Below the pieces are notes generated by a model. The model did no database searches. It was given only the letters and a program-made list of their open reading frames with translations, and had not been told where the DNA came from. The translations under genes and the position numbers were made by a program. Shown in pieces: positions 51,843 through 59,120 of a stretch of 64,000 nt of DNA. Numbering within the stretch: the first letter of the stretch is position 1; every line of letters begins with the position of its first letter. This DNA comes from Haloplanus litoreus (GTDB lineage: Archaea; Halobacteriota; Halobacteria; Halobacteriales; Haloferacaceae). Location of the stretch: assembly GCF_042677945.1 (NCBI RefSeq), contig NZ_JBHUDN010000001.1; one strand, given 5' to 3'.

Positions 51843-52649
51843 TTACACCAGGCTGGGACCGGTCGCTTCGGGGAACGTCATCTGATTCTGATCGCTGGCC
51901 GCTTCGATGTACACCGGGCCGTCCGTGGGGATGTTGGCACTACTCAGGTCGACGCCGTCCGCCACGAGTCGGACGATGACGTCGACGGCCTCACCAGATC
52001 CGAGTTCGATGTGACCGATCCGGTCGTCCTTCGTCAGGTCGACTGTCCACCCGGCGAAGCTCTTCTGTCCGCTGGGATCTCGGATGAGGTAGGCGTTCGA
52101 CGGCACGTCGCCGAAGCTCCCAGAACTCGGGTTGTAGTTGTCGGGGACCTCCATCCCGCCGGGAGTGCGGTCGATCAGCGCCGCCTGACCGTTGCCGATA
52201 CTGTTCGACTGTCCCTGCTTGACGGCGATAAACTGAAAGTCGAGTCCGGCAGGCATCGTCACCGAGGAGGTGCCCCGAGTGTTCTGCTGCTGGCTGTCGA
52301 TGTTCCCGTTTCGGAACGGGTTCCACACCTCGGTGTACAGCGTCGAGTCGGACTGGTTCTCCATCCGGAACGCGGGGCGTGCGGCCGTGGTGGCGTTGTT
52401 GTTGACGCCTTCCGCACCCGTCGACGATCCGGAGAAGTCGAAGCTGATCGTCCCGTCGGAAGTCGTCTCCACGAACTCCGACCCCGAACCGACGTCCGGG
52501 TCGAGGGTGAGGTACGCGTTCGCGTCGCCTGCGACGTCGAGACTGACGCTGCGGTTCGTCTGGATGACGTCCGTCGCGCCAGTGCCTATCGAGGCCGCCC
52601 CGCCGGCGGCGAGCGATCCGAGTCCAACCAAGAACTTTCGTCGATCCAT
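51843..52649 (-). CDS. Tat-secreted DUF1102-like surface protein
   Basis: Protein of 268 residues. MDRRKFLVGLGSLAAGGAAS is a twin-arginine signal; the mature chain begins near TGATDVIQTNRSVSLDVAGD and is Thr/Ser/Gly/Asn-rich beta structure without cysteines. NRSVSLDVAGDANAYLTLDP is the opening seen in haloarchaeal DUF1102 secreted proteins, often encoded by SipW or membrane-HTH genes. Function unknown, perhaps a surface fibre. A TATA box is 63 bases upstream of the ATG, giving about a 35-base leader. Confidence 0.82.
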   Translation of the reverse strand: MDRRKFLVGLGSLAAGGAASIGTGATDVIQTNRSVSLDVAGDANAYLTLDPDVGSGSEFVETTSDGTISFDFSGSSTGAEGVNNNATTAARPAFRMENQSDSTLYTEVWNPFRNGNIDSQQQNTRGTSSVTMPAGLDFQFIAVKQGQSNSIGNGQAALIDRTPGGMEVPDNYNPSSGSFGDVPSNAYLIRDPSGQKSFAGWTVDLTKDDRIGHIELGSGEAVDVIVRLVADGVDLSSANIPTDGPVYIEAASDQNQMTFPEATGPSLV

Positions 52650-52711
52650 GGGTTGTCACCGCCCGTGGTTCGTCACGAGCGTATCCCAACGGGGGGCTGG
52701 AAGGGTCATTG

Positions 52712-52718
52712 TTATATA
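52712..52718 (-). promoter_or_regulatory. TATA box of the DUF1102-like gene
   Basis: TATATAA on the minus strand, 63 bases before the start codon of the secreted protein. The divergent HTH-membrane gene starts about 200 bases away and could regulate this promoter. Confidence 0.6.
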
Positions 52719-52921
52719 GGCGACTACGACACCGGTAACGACCCGTCTGCCGCACCGAAACCGACGATTTATCGTACCGTACCGACCCCGTCGTGAATCG
52801 AGACGTTTCGGTGCCGGAGCGCAGAGACACCTTCTGGGAAGGATTGAACGCCACAACGAACCCATTGATCGACCGATATGGGATCATAACAATGTGTAAG
52901 TAATCCACAGTTATTGCTGGG

Positions 52922-53497
52922 ATGAAATTACGTGGCGAGTGTGATCGGGGAGACGAGACGGGATCACTGTCGAAAGACGACGTATTCGAGGTGTTCAGTA
53001 ACCAGCGGCGGCGACTCGTCTTCGATCACTTGCACCGTCGTGACGACCCCGTCGATATGTCCGAACTGTCGACGCGCATCACGGCCGTAGAACTCGGCGT
53101 CAGACCCGAACAGGTCGGATACGACGACCGAAAGAGCGTCCACACGTCGCTGTACCAGTTCCACCTGCCGAAGATGGACGAGGCTGGAATCGTCGAGTTC
53201 GACCGGGGGAACGGAGATATAAGCCTGACCGAACAGGGGGAAGACCTCGACGTGTATCTGGAAACCGTCTCGGAGGACGAGATTCCGTGGGCGCTGTACT
53301 TTCTGTTGCTGTCGACGACGATGCTGCTCGCCGTAGCGGCAGTGTGGATGGGCCTGTATCCGTTCACGCTCTTCGGCTACCGCGAGTGGGCGGGTATCGT
53401 CTCCGTCGCGTCGTTCGTCTCCTCACTTGCGTACCTGTACAGTAGCCGGTACGAGATGCGCCTCGGCGTCGGCGACGTGCCCTCGTACGAGGACTGA
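52922..53497 (+). CDS. Membrane-anchored winged-helix regulator
   Basis: Protein of 191 residues. Residues about 15-115 are a winged helix of the DUF7344 type seen in haloarchaea (LSKDDVFEVFSNQRRRLVFD, then HTSLYQFHLPKMDEAGIVEF and DRGNGDISLTEQG). Two membrane helices follow (about 125-175: WALYFLLLSTTMLLAVAAVW and a second span). The DNA-binding part is cytoplasmic, so the protein may transmit a membrane signal. Divergent from the DUF1102-like gene, which it might control. Confidence 0.85.
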   Translation: MKLRGECDRGDETGSLSKDDVFEVFSNQRRRLVFDHLHRRDDPVDMSELSTRITAVELGVRPEQVGYDDRKSVHTSLYQFHLPKMDEAGIVEFDRGNGDISLTEQGEDLDVYLETVSEDEIPWALYFLLLSTTMLLAVAAVWMGLYPFTLFGYREWAGIVSVASFVSSLAYLYSSRYEMRLGVGDVPSYED

Positions 53498-53544
53498 TCC
53501 GGCGTCGTCCGCCGACGACGGTCACGGACCGTCGCTACCCCCGG

Positions 53545-53961
53545 TCACGGCCACGCGTAAGGGAGGTCCGTTCGGTGGTCGTGGAGGAGCCGAACGAGCG
53601 GTGCGACCTCCGAGAACGCCGGGCCGCGTCGGACGTACGTCGTCTCGCGGTCCCACCGAACGTACCCGAGATCCGAGAGCTTCGGCAGGTGGACGTGCAC
53701 GAGCGACGTGGTGAGTTGATCCGGATCGGCGGTCGATGGGGCGACGGCTTCGGCGTCGACGCCGCTCGCCGCGTCCGGGCCGTGCTCGAGGAGTGCCAGC
53801 AGGACACGCCGTCGGAGGGGGTCCCCGACCGCGTCGAGTGCCCGCCCCAACGGTCGTCTCGGGCGGGTCATGGGCACCGTCGGCGCGCGGCGGGGTTCGA
53901 TCGGAGAGCGTTCGTCGGCCGAGGCGCACGGAACGGCGAGTGAGTCGGTGGCATCGTCCAT
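53545..53961 (-). CDS. Winged-helix regulator, DUF7344-like
   Basis: Soluble protein of 138 residues. Helix-turn-helix region ALDAVGDPLRRRVLLALLEH then SLVHVHLPKLSDLGYVRWDR and a wing ETTYVRRGPAF; the same LVHxHLPKL pattern as the membrane regulator at 52922. No membrane helix. The ATG complementary to 53959-53961 starts MDDATDSL; frame upstream is the shadow of the next gene. Convergent with the 52922 gene. Confidence 0.82.
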   Translation of the reverse strand: MDDATDSLAVPCASADERSPIEPRRAPTVPMTRPRRPLGRALDAVGDPLRRRVLLALLEHGPDAASGVDAEAVAPSTADPDQLTTSLVHVHLPKLSDLGYVRWDRETTYVRRGPAFSEVAPLVRLLHDHRTDLPYAWP

Positions 53962-54058
53962 CCTGAGGACCCAAGCGTACTTGAACCGGGGTCGAAAATC
54001 GACGGTCGGTGGGGCGCGATAGCCCTTCGCCGACCCACGATTCGCCGAGCACGCACCC

Positions 54059-54649
54059 ATGACACGGTTCGAAACCCTCCCCGAGGACGCCCACGCGAAA
54101 CTCAAGACCGATCCCCGACACACGAACGGGAACGAACTCCTGCCGGCGACGGTCGCGACGACGATGCGCGGCCACGACCGGCCGATCTGGACGGCGTCGC
54201 AGATGCAGGCGGAACTCGACACCGGACACGGCAAGGAAACCGTCCGAAACAAACTGAATACGCTCGAGGAGATCGGAATTTGCGCGTCGATGCGAGCCAA
54301 CGGTGGACGGATCTACTGGTGGGACGACGAGCGAAGCGACTGGCCGCTCCCGCCGGACGTCGCCGTCGAGGGTCGGGAGGGACCGACCCTCGCCGAAGTG
54401 CTCGACCCGTGGTACGCCAAGGTTGGCCTGATCGGCCTTCTCAGTCCGGCAGTCGCCGGCGTCCCCATCGTCGCGGGCGTACTCGCGGTCGGCGGCGCGC
54501 TCTCGCTTCCGATCGAGGGGAGCGAGTTGCTGTCGATGGGGTTGATCGCGATCGTCCTGTCGTACGTGTTGATGGTGTACGCGGGGCTCCTGATATTCGT
54601 CGAGTGGGCGACCGACGAACGGGTGAGCGTGACGGGGTTCACCGACTGA
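54059..54649 (+). CDS. Membrane protein with N-terminal winged helix
   Basis: Protein of 196 residues. N-terminal part (about 40-95: TASQMQAELDTGHGKETVRN, KLNTLEEIGICASMRANGGR) is a winged helix; two to three membrane helices follow (about 120-185: LIGLLSPAVAGVPIVAGVLA, then LLSMGLIAIVLSYVLMVYAG). Similar overall plan to the 52922 gene but a different HTH family. Divergent from the 53545 regulator across 97 bases. Confidence 0.82.
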   Translation: MTRFETLPEDAHAKLKTDPRHTNGNELLPATVATTMRGHDRPIWTASQMQAELDTGHGKETVRNKLNTLEEIGICASMRANGGRIYWWDDERSDWPLPPDVAVEGREGPTLAEVLDPWYAKVGLIGLLSPAVAGVPIVAGVLAVGGALSLPIEGSELLSMGLIAIVLSYVLMVYAGLLIFVEWATDERVSVTGFTD

Positions 54650-54736
54650 TACTGTCGGCCGGAAGTCGATCACGACGTTCGTGACTCCGGGGTGACGAAA
54701 GTGTTGAGACAGTTACATCGGACAGTATGAGCGGGA

Positions 54737-55396
54737 TCAGGTTCTGTCCGCGTCGGCGTCGACGCCACACGCGCGTAGCGTCCGCGCCAACGCCGTCCGA
54801 TACTCGGCCCGGTCGTAGCCGAGTCGCGGGCGCCACACGTCGACGTAGGAGGGATGCAGGAGGGGGACGACCGTCGTGCCGAGCGTCGGGCAGTCGACCG
54901 GGTCGAGGACGCGGTCGACGAAGCCGCCGAGTTCGCGCCCCTCGGCGGCGAGGAGCGTCGCCGTCGCGTGCGTGCCGGTCGCGACGGTGACCGTCGGATC
55001 GACGACGTCGAGTTCCGTCAGAAGGTGGCCCCGACAGTTCGATCGCTCCGCGTCGGTGGGTTCGCGGGTCGAGCCGTCGTCGCCGGACGGAAAACACTTC
55101 ACGGCGTTCGTGTAGAAGGCGTCATCGACGCCGACCGCAGCGAGGAGTGACCGAATCCGGCGCCCCGAGTGCCGCGAGGTGTAGGCGAGCCTCGAACGGT
55201 TGCCGCCGGGCCAGTCGGTGGCCTCGGAGGCGCCCGCTGCGGGCGCCTCCCCGACGACCAGCACCGCGGCGTCGGCCGGGCCGTTCCCCCACGCGATGCG
55301 GTCACGCGAGGCGACGAGGGCGGGACAGCGCCGGCAGTCGGGCGCGAGGACGAGGGCGTCGTCGGGGACGGGCGGATCGAGGACAGGGGCGGGCAT
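54737..55396 (-). CDS. Uracil-DNA glycosylase family protein (Fe-S type)
   Basis: Protein of 219 residues of the UDG superfamily that removes uracil from DNA. CRRCP near the N-terminus plus two later Cys (NAVKCFPSG, ERSNCRGH) form the 4Fe-4S ligand set. VLVVGEAPAAGASEATDWPG is motif A with a Glu-Ala-Pro core, and PLLHPSYVDVW is motif B. The spacing is that of family 4/5-like enzymes; which base lesions it takes is not certain. It is 3 bases from prs, on the same strand. Confidence 0.9.
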   Translation of the reverse strand: MPAPVLDPPVPDDALVLAPDCRRCPALVASRDRIAWGNGPADAAVLVVGEAPAAGASEATDWPGGNRSRLAYTSRHSGRRIRSLLAAVGVDDAFYTNAVKCFPSGDDGSTREPTDAERSNCRGHLLTELDVVDPTVTVATGTHATATLLAAEGRELGGFVDRVLDPVDCPTLGTTVVPLLHPSYVDVWRPRLGYDRAEYRTALARTLRACGVDADADRT

Positions 55397-55399
55397 CGC

Positions 55400-56251
55400 C
55401 TACAGCACGTCGGCGACGGTGGGCGCGACGGAGACGGCCGTCACGTCGCGTTCGATGGTGTCTGTGGCGTAGATGGCCGACACCCCGGCGCGTTCGAGTT
55501 TCGTCCGCGCGTTCCGTGCGAACAGCGGGTGGACGCAGGCGACGGACACGTCGGCGGCACCGCGACCGTTCAGGACGGCGATGGACTCACTCATCGTCGA
55601 GCCAGTGGCGACGATGTCGTCGACGACGACCACGTCCCGGCCCTCGACGGCGGCGTCGCTCGGCGTGACCTCCACCTCGGTCCCGGAGTGGCGCACCTTC
55701 TCGAAGTAGTCCACGTCGCCGCGGCCGTAGGCGTCGCGCACGGCTTCGGCCAGGTCGATGGCACCCGCATCGGGCGAGAGAAAGAGCGGGTCGGTCAGGT
55801 CGGCGGCGAGCGGGTCGGCGAGGCGGGCGGCCGCCCCCACCACGGTACAGGGGACGTCGAAAAAGTCCCGCACCGACGCCTCGTGGGGGTCGACGAGGAC
55901 GACCCGGTCGGTGCCCGTCGAGATGGCGCGGGCGACGGCACGGGCCGACACCGGCTGTCCGGGTTCGAACGCACGCTCCTGTCGACCGTAGCCCATGTAG
56001 GGAACGACGGTCACCACCCGGTCGACGCCGGCCTCGCGAACGGCGTCCTGCAACTGCAGGAGTTCGACGTGTGCGGCGTCGGTCGTCGTCGCCGCGACGA
56101 CGACCGCCCGGTCGACTCCCTCCGGAACGCCGACCGACGCCATCAGTTCGCCGTCCGGGAATCGCTCGTAGTCGACGGCGGCGAGCGAGTGTCCCGTCTC
56201 GGCGGCCAGCGCCGCACCGAGCGCCTGCGACTCCGAACCGGGGACGATCAT
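55400..56251 (-). CDS. prs: Ribose-phosphate pyrophosphokinase
   Basis: Protein of 283 residues making PRPP from ribose 5-phosphate and ATP, for nucleotide, His and Trp synthesis. RFPDGELMASV and VTVVPYMGYGRQERAF (ATP loop) are present, with LVDPHEASVRDFFDVP and the PRPP-binding VVVVDDIVATGSTMSESI. The short length is typical of archaeal class enzymes. No signs of allosteric residues that I can judge. Confidence 0.96.
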   Translation of the reverse strand: MIVPGSESQALGAALAAETGHSLAAVDYERFPDGELMASVGVPEGVDRAVVVAATTTDAAHVELLQLQDAVREAGVDRVVTVVPYMGYGRQERAFEPGQPVSARAVARAISTGTDRVVLVDPHEASVRDFFDVPCTVVGAAARLADPLAADLTDPLFLSPDAGAIDLAEAVRDAYGRGDVDYFEKVRHSGTEVEVTPSDAAVEGRDVVVVDDIVATGSTMSESIAVLNGRGAADVSVACVHPLFARNARTKLERAGVSAIYATDTIERDVTAVSVAPTVADVL

Positions 56252-56288
56252 ACGGGTGGGTCGACGGCCGCCCCGAAAACCGTTTCCG

Positions 56289-57080
56289 TTACGTCTGCAC
56301 GGCCAGTCGCGAGACGCCCGTGACCCCCAGTGCGCGCGTCCGCCAGCCCTCGCCCGCGTCGGCGAGCAACGTCCCGTCGGCGGTCACCGCCACCGTCGCC
56401 GCCTCGGTGAAGCCCACGTCGACGACGTTCGACGCGGGCGTCTCGACGGGCGTCCACTCCCCGATGGCCTCCCGGACGAGAACGCCCGCGTCGCCGACGG
56501 CCGCGGCCCGGTCGTCGGCCGCGTCGGCACAGACGACCGAGAACGCGCCGTCGCATTCGTCCATCCAGCCGTTGCCGAGGCGGTAGAGGCCGGACGCCGT
56601 CGCCGCGAGCGGCATCCCCCGGCCGTGGACGTCGGCCACGGCCGAGAGGCCGACGTCGCGCAGGCCGTCGTCGACGATCCGATGGACCCCGTCGGCGGCG
56701 GCGATCATCCCGCCGTCGACGGCCCGGGGATCCTCGACGGTGCCGAGCGTCGTCCATCCGTCGTCGAGGCGAGCGACCCGGCCGTCCGGCCCGGCCGCGA
56801 CCGGTGCGCCCCCGTGATCGAAGCCCACGGCGACGGCGGGACCGAAGTCAGTGGGGTCGTAGGTGCCGACGAGAACGTCCTCGGCGGTGGCGACGACGCG
56901 GCGGTTTCCGGCGGCGGCGACGTCGCGGACGGGCGCTCGGTGATCGAGACCGAATTCGCCGACGAGATCGGCCGACAGCGACGCGACGACCAGCCCCTGT
57001 TCGGCGGCGACCAGCACCGCTACGGCGCCCGTCCGGTCGGCGTAGACGCGCTTCTCGTCGATGGTCAGGTCGTGATCCAT
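56289..57080 (-). CDS. Beta-propeller protein (HVO_0234 family)
   Basis: Protein of 263 residues made of repeated 35-45-residue blocks with V-x-A-A-x-x-G-x-x-x-x-W or V-V-A-T strands (for example VLVAAEQGLVVASL, VAAAGNRRVVATAEDVLVGT, VVCADAADDRAAAVGDAGVL), as in a propeller. I recall a haloarchaeal family called HVO_0234-type beta-propeller in the same place near prs. Single-copy, cytosolic; function unknown. Confidence 0.72.
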   Translation of the reverse strand: MDHDLTIDEKRVYADRTGAVAVLVAAEQGLVVASLSADLVGEFGLDHRAPVRDVAAAGNRRVVATAEDVLVGTYDPTDFGPAVAVGFDHGGAPVAAGPDGRVARLDDGWTTLGTVEDPRAVDGGMIAAADGVHRIVDDGLRDVGLSAVADVHGRGMPLAATASGLYRLGNGWMDECDGAFSVVCADAADDRAAAVGDAGVLVREAIGEWTPVETPASNVVDVGFTEAATVAVTADGTLLADAGEGWRTRALGVTGVSRLAVQT

Positions 57081-57123
57081 ACGGCCACTCCGTGGCCGGT
57101 GCTCAAAAACGGTGGTGGGCGGG

Positions 57124-57190
57124 GACTGCGCGTCCGCCGACGCGATGACTGCGCGTCCGCCGACGCGATGACTACGCGTCCGCCGACGCC
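57124..57190. repeat. Three tandem 23-bp units at the GATase stop codon
   Basis: Copies at 57124-57146 and 57147-57169 are identical (GACTGCGCGTCCGCCGACGCG plus AT); a third, 57170-57190, has one change and covers the last codons and TAG stop (57172-57174) of the amidotransferase gene. The extra copies are beyond the stop, so the protein is not lengthened. Confidence 0.9.
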
Positions 57191-57876
57191 CCCTCGTCGG
57201 CCGCCCGCCGTCGGACGTAGTCGGTGAAGTTGTCGAACAGCCGCTTGGTCCGGCAGGCCGCGGCGTAGGTGTCGTCGTCCGCGATGCCGTCGAGGACCGC
57301 CTCGATGCGGGCCTCGGGGAGGTCCTTCCCCCGGGTCACCGTCTCGGCGCTTCCACGGTCGTACTCGGGGTGGAACTGTACGCCCCAGCAGTCGCCGCGA
57401 CGGAACGCCTGCACTCCGCGCTCGTTCTCGGCGAGGCGGGTCGCGTCGGACGGCAGGTCGACCACCCAATCCGAGTGGGTCTCGAAGGCGACGAAGGGGG
57501 CGTCGAGCCCCTCGAACAGCGCGTCGTCCTCGCGGCGGATCTCACGATACCCGATCTCGATGTCGTCCATCGCCTCGACCCGTCCGCCGAGGGCCACGGC
57601 GAGCGCCTGGTGCCCGTAGCAGACGCCGAGGAGTGGCAGCCCCCGGTCGGCCGCCCGCTCGATCCAGGAGACCAGGTCGGCGATCCAGGGCTCGTCCCAG
57701 TAGACGGAGGCGCGCGATCCGGTCACGACGACGCCGTCGTAGTCGAAGTCCGGGGGCAGGTCGCCGGCCGTCACGTCGAACTCGACGAGGTCGGCGTCCA
57801 GTTCCCGCCGGAAGTTCCGACGGGTGTGGTCGGTGCCGTAGGAGGCGTCCAGGAGGACGAGGCGGGGACGACGCAT
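57172..57876 (-). CDS. Class I glutamine amidotransferase
   Basis: Protein of 234 residues of the GMP synthase-like stand-alone type. Nucleophile elbow LLGVCYGHQALAVALGG with the catalytic Cys, oxyanion Gly in VVVTGSRASVY, and His-Glu in VQFHPEYDR complete the triad. It hydrolyses glutamine or an analogue; partner unknown. The stop is embedded in a 23-bp tandem repeat. Confidence 0.92.
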   Translation of the reverse strand: MRRPRLVLLDASYGTDHTRRNFRRELDADLVEFDVTAGDLPPDFDYDGVVVTGSRASVYWDEPWIADLVSWIERAADRGLPLLGVCYGHQALAVALGGRVEAMDDIEIGYREIRREDDALFEGLDAPFVAFETHSDWVVDLPSDATRLAENERGVQAFRRGDCWGVQFHPEYDRGSAETVTRGKDLPEARIEAVLDGIADDDTYAAACRTKRLFDNFTDYVRRRAADEGASADA

Positions 57877-57909
57877 CGTCCGTTCGGACGAGCGCGGGCG
57901 CTTAGTCTC

Positions 57910-58680
57910 TTACGCCTCGAAGAAGCCGAACAGGCGGTCGTTCACCTCGCGGGAGCGCTCGATGCCGATCAGATGGCCGCCGTCCAGGCCGACGAACTCC
58001 CCACGCGGCAACTCCTCCGCGAGGCGCCGCCCTCGGTCGACCGGCCAGACGGCGTCGTCGCGGCCGTGGATCACGAGCGACGGCACGTCGATCTCGTACA
58101 GCCGATTCGAGAGGTCGAACGCCTCGACGGCGGCGGCCTGAGCGTCCCACGCCTCGCGGGAGGTGTCCTCGGCGGCCCGCCAGTCGACGATCCGTTCGAT
58201 CACGTCGGGGTGGGCGTCGAGGAACTCCCGGGAGAGTGCGGCCGCGAGCGACGTCTCCAAGGCGTCGGGGTCCGACGGCGCACCGAACAGCGGGTCGAGC
58301 GTCAGGTCGGCGCCGATGGGAGCGGTCCCGAGGAGGGCGAGCGAGCGCGGCCGCGAGGAGAGCCTGGCGAGTTCCAGAGCGACCATCCCCCCGAGTCCGG
58401 CGCCGACGACGTGGACCCGTCGACTGCCGTGGGCCTCGAGGACGGCCTGCACGTCGGCGACGAGTTCGTCGACGGCGTAGGGCCCGGGCGGGGCATCCGA
58501 CCGACCGGCTCCACGGAGGTCGGTCACCAGCGTCTCGAAGGGGCCCGTCAGCCCGGCGTGTTGCCAGCCCCACTGCCAGGCGCCGTAGCCGACGTCACCG
58601 AGACAGACGACCGTCTCGGCGTCGGAGTCGCCGTCGACTTCGTAGTACAGCGACACGGAACCGTTGGACGCGGTGGGCAT
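57910..58680 (-). CDS. Alpha/beta-hydrolase fold protein without nucleophile Ser
   Basis: Protein of 256 residues. Nucleophile elbow position reads VHVVGAGLGGMVALELA where active members have GxSxG, so Ser is Gly. The acid-base residues remain (IHGRDDAVWPV Asp and GGHLIGIE His). TDLRGAGRSDAPPGPY is the usual cap-domain entry. It may be a binding protein or hold a novel chemistry. ATG complementary to 58678-58680. Downstream of the small membrane protein gene on the same strand, 25 bases away. Confidence 0.85.
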   Translation of the reverse strand: MPTASNGSVSLYYEVDGDSDAETVVCLGDVGYGAWQWGWQHAGLTGPFETLVTDLRGAGRSDAPPGPYAVDELVADVQAVLEAHGSRRVHVVGAGLGGMVALELARLSSRPRSLALLGTAPIGADLTLDPLFGAPSDPDALETSLAAALSREFLDAHPDVIERIVDWRAAEDTSREAWDAQAAAVEAFDLSNRLYEIDVPSLVIHGRDDAVWPVDRGRRLAEELPRGEFVGLDGGHLIGIERSREVNDRLFGFFEA

Positions 58681-58705
58681 AGACGGTCGTAGGGGTGGGG
58701 AACAC

Positions 58706-58972
58706 TTAGGCCACGCGTGCGAACAGGAGCGACAGGCCGAGCGCGACGGCCGCGACGCCGACGGCGACCAGCCCGCCACCGAAGGCCAGCGACGGCGGAT
58801 CGACGGGGGTCGCACCGGTCACGAGGTCCAACGGCGACACCTCCTTCAGGAGCGACCCGCCGGGCAGCGACGCGACGGCGAGCGCCAGAACGCCCGCGAT
58901 CAGCAGACCGTACACCGACAGTGCGGAGGAACTCGGGAACCGAGACGACGATTTCACGGGGGAACTACTCAC
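58706..58972 (-). CDS. Small membrane protein with two spans
   Basis: Protein of 88 residues with GTG start (58970-58972), opening MSSSPVKSSSRFPSSSALSV then two membrane helices (YGLLIAGVLALAVASLPGG and LAFGGGLVAVGVAAVALGLS). No domain recognised. A TATA-like GTATTGATATG lies upstream. Coding is supported by composition; start uncertain. Confidence 0.65.
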   Translation of the reverse strand: MSSSPVKSSSRFPSSSALSVYGLLIAGVLALAVASLPGGSLLKEVSPLDLVTGATPVDPPSLAFGGGLVAVGVAAVALGLSLLFARVA

Positions 58973-59120
58973 GGACACACATATCAATACTCGTCCGCAA
59001 GTTTCGCGAGTGATACTCGTGGGGAGGACCCAGGCGTTGCACATACGGATCGTTGTGAGCCGTGTTCGGCCGTCACCGCCAGTGGGTGGCGGCGGCCGGC
59101 AAACAGCTACAGCAGTCCTA

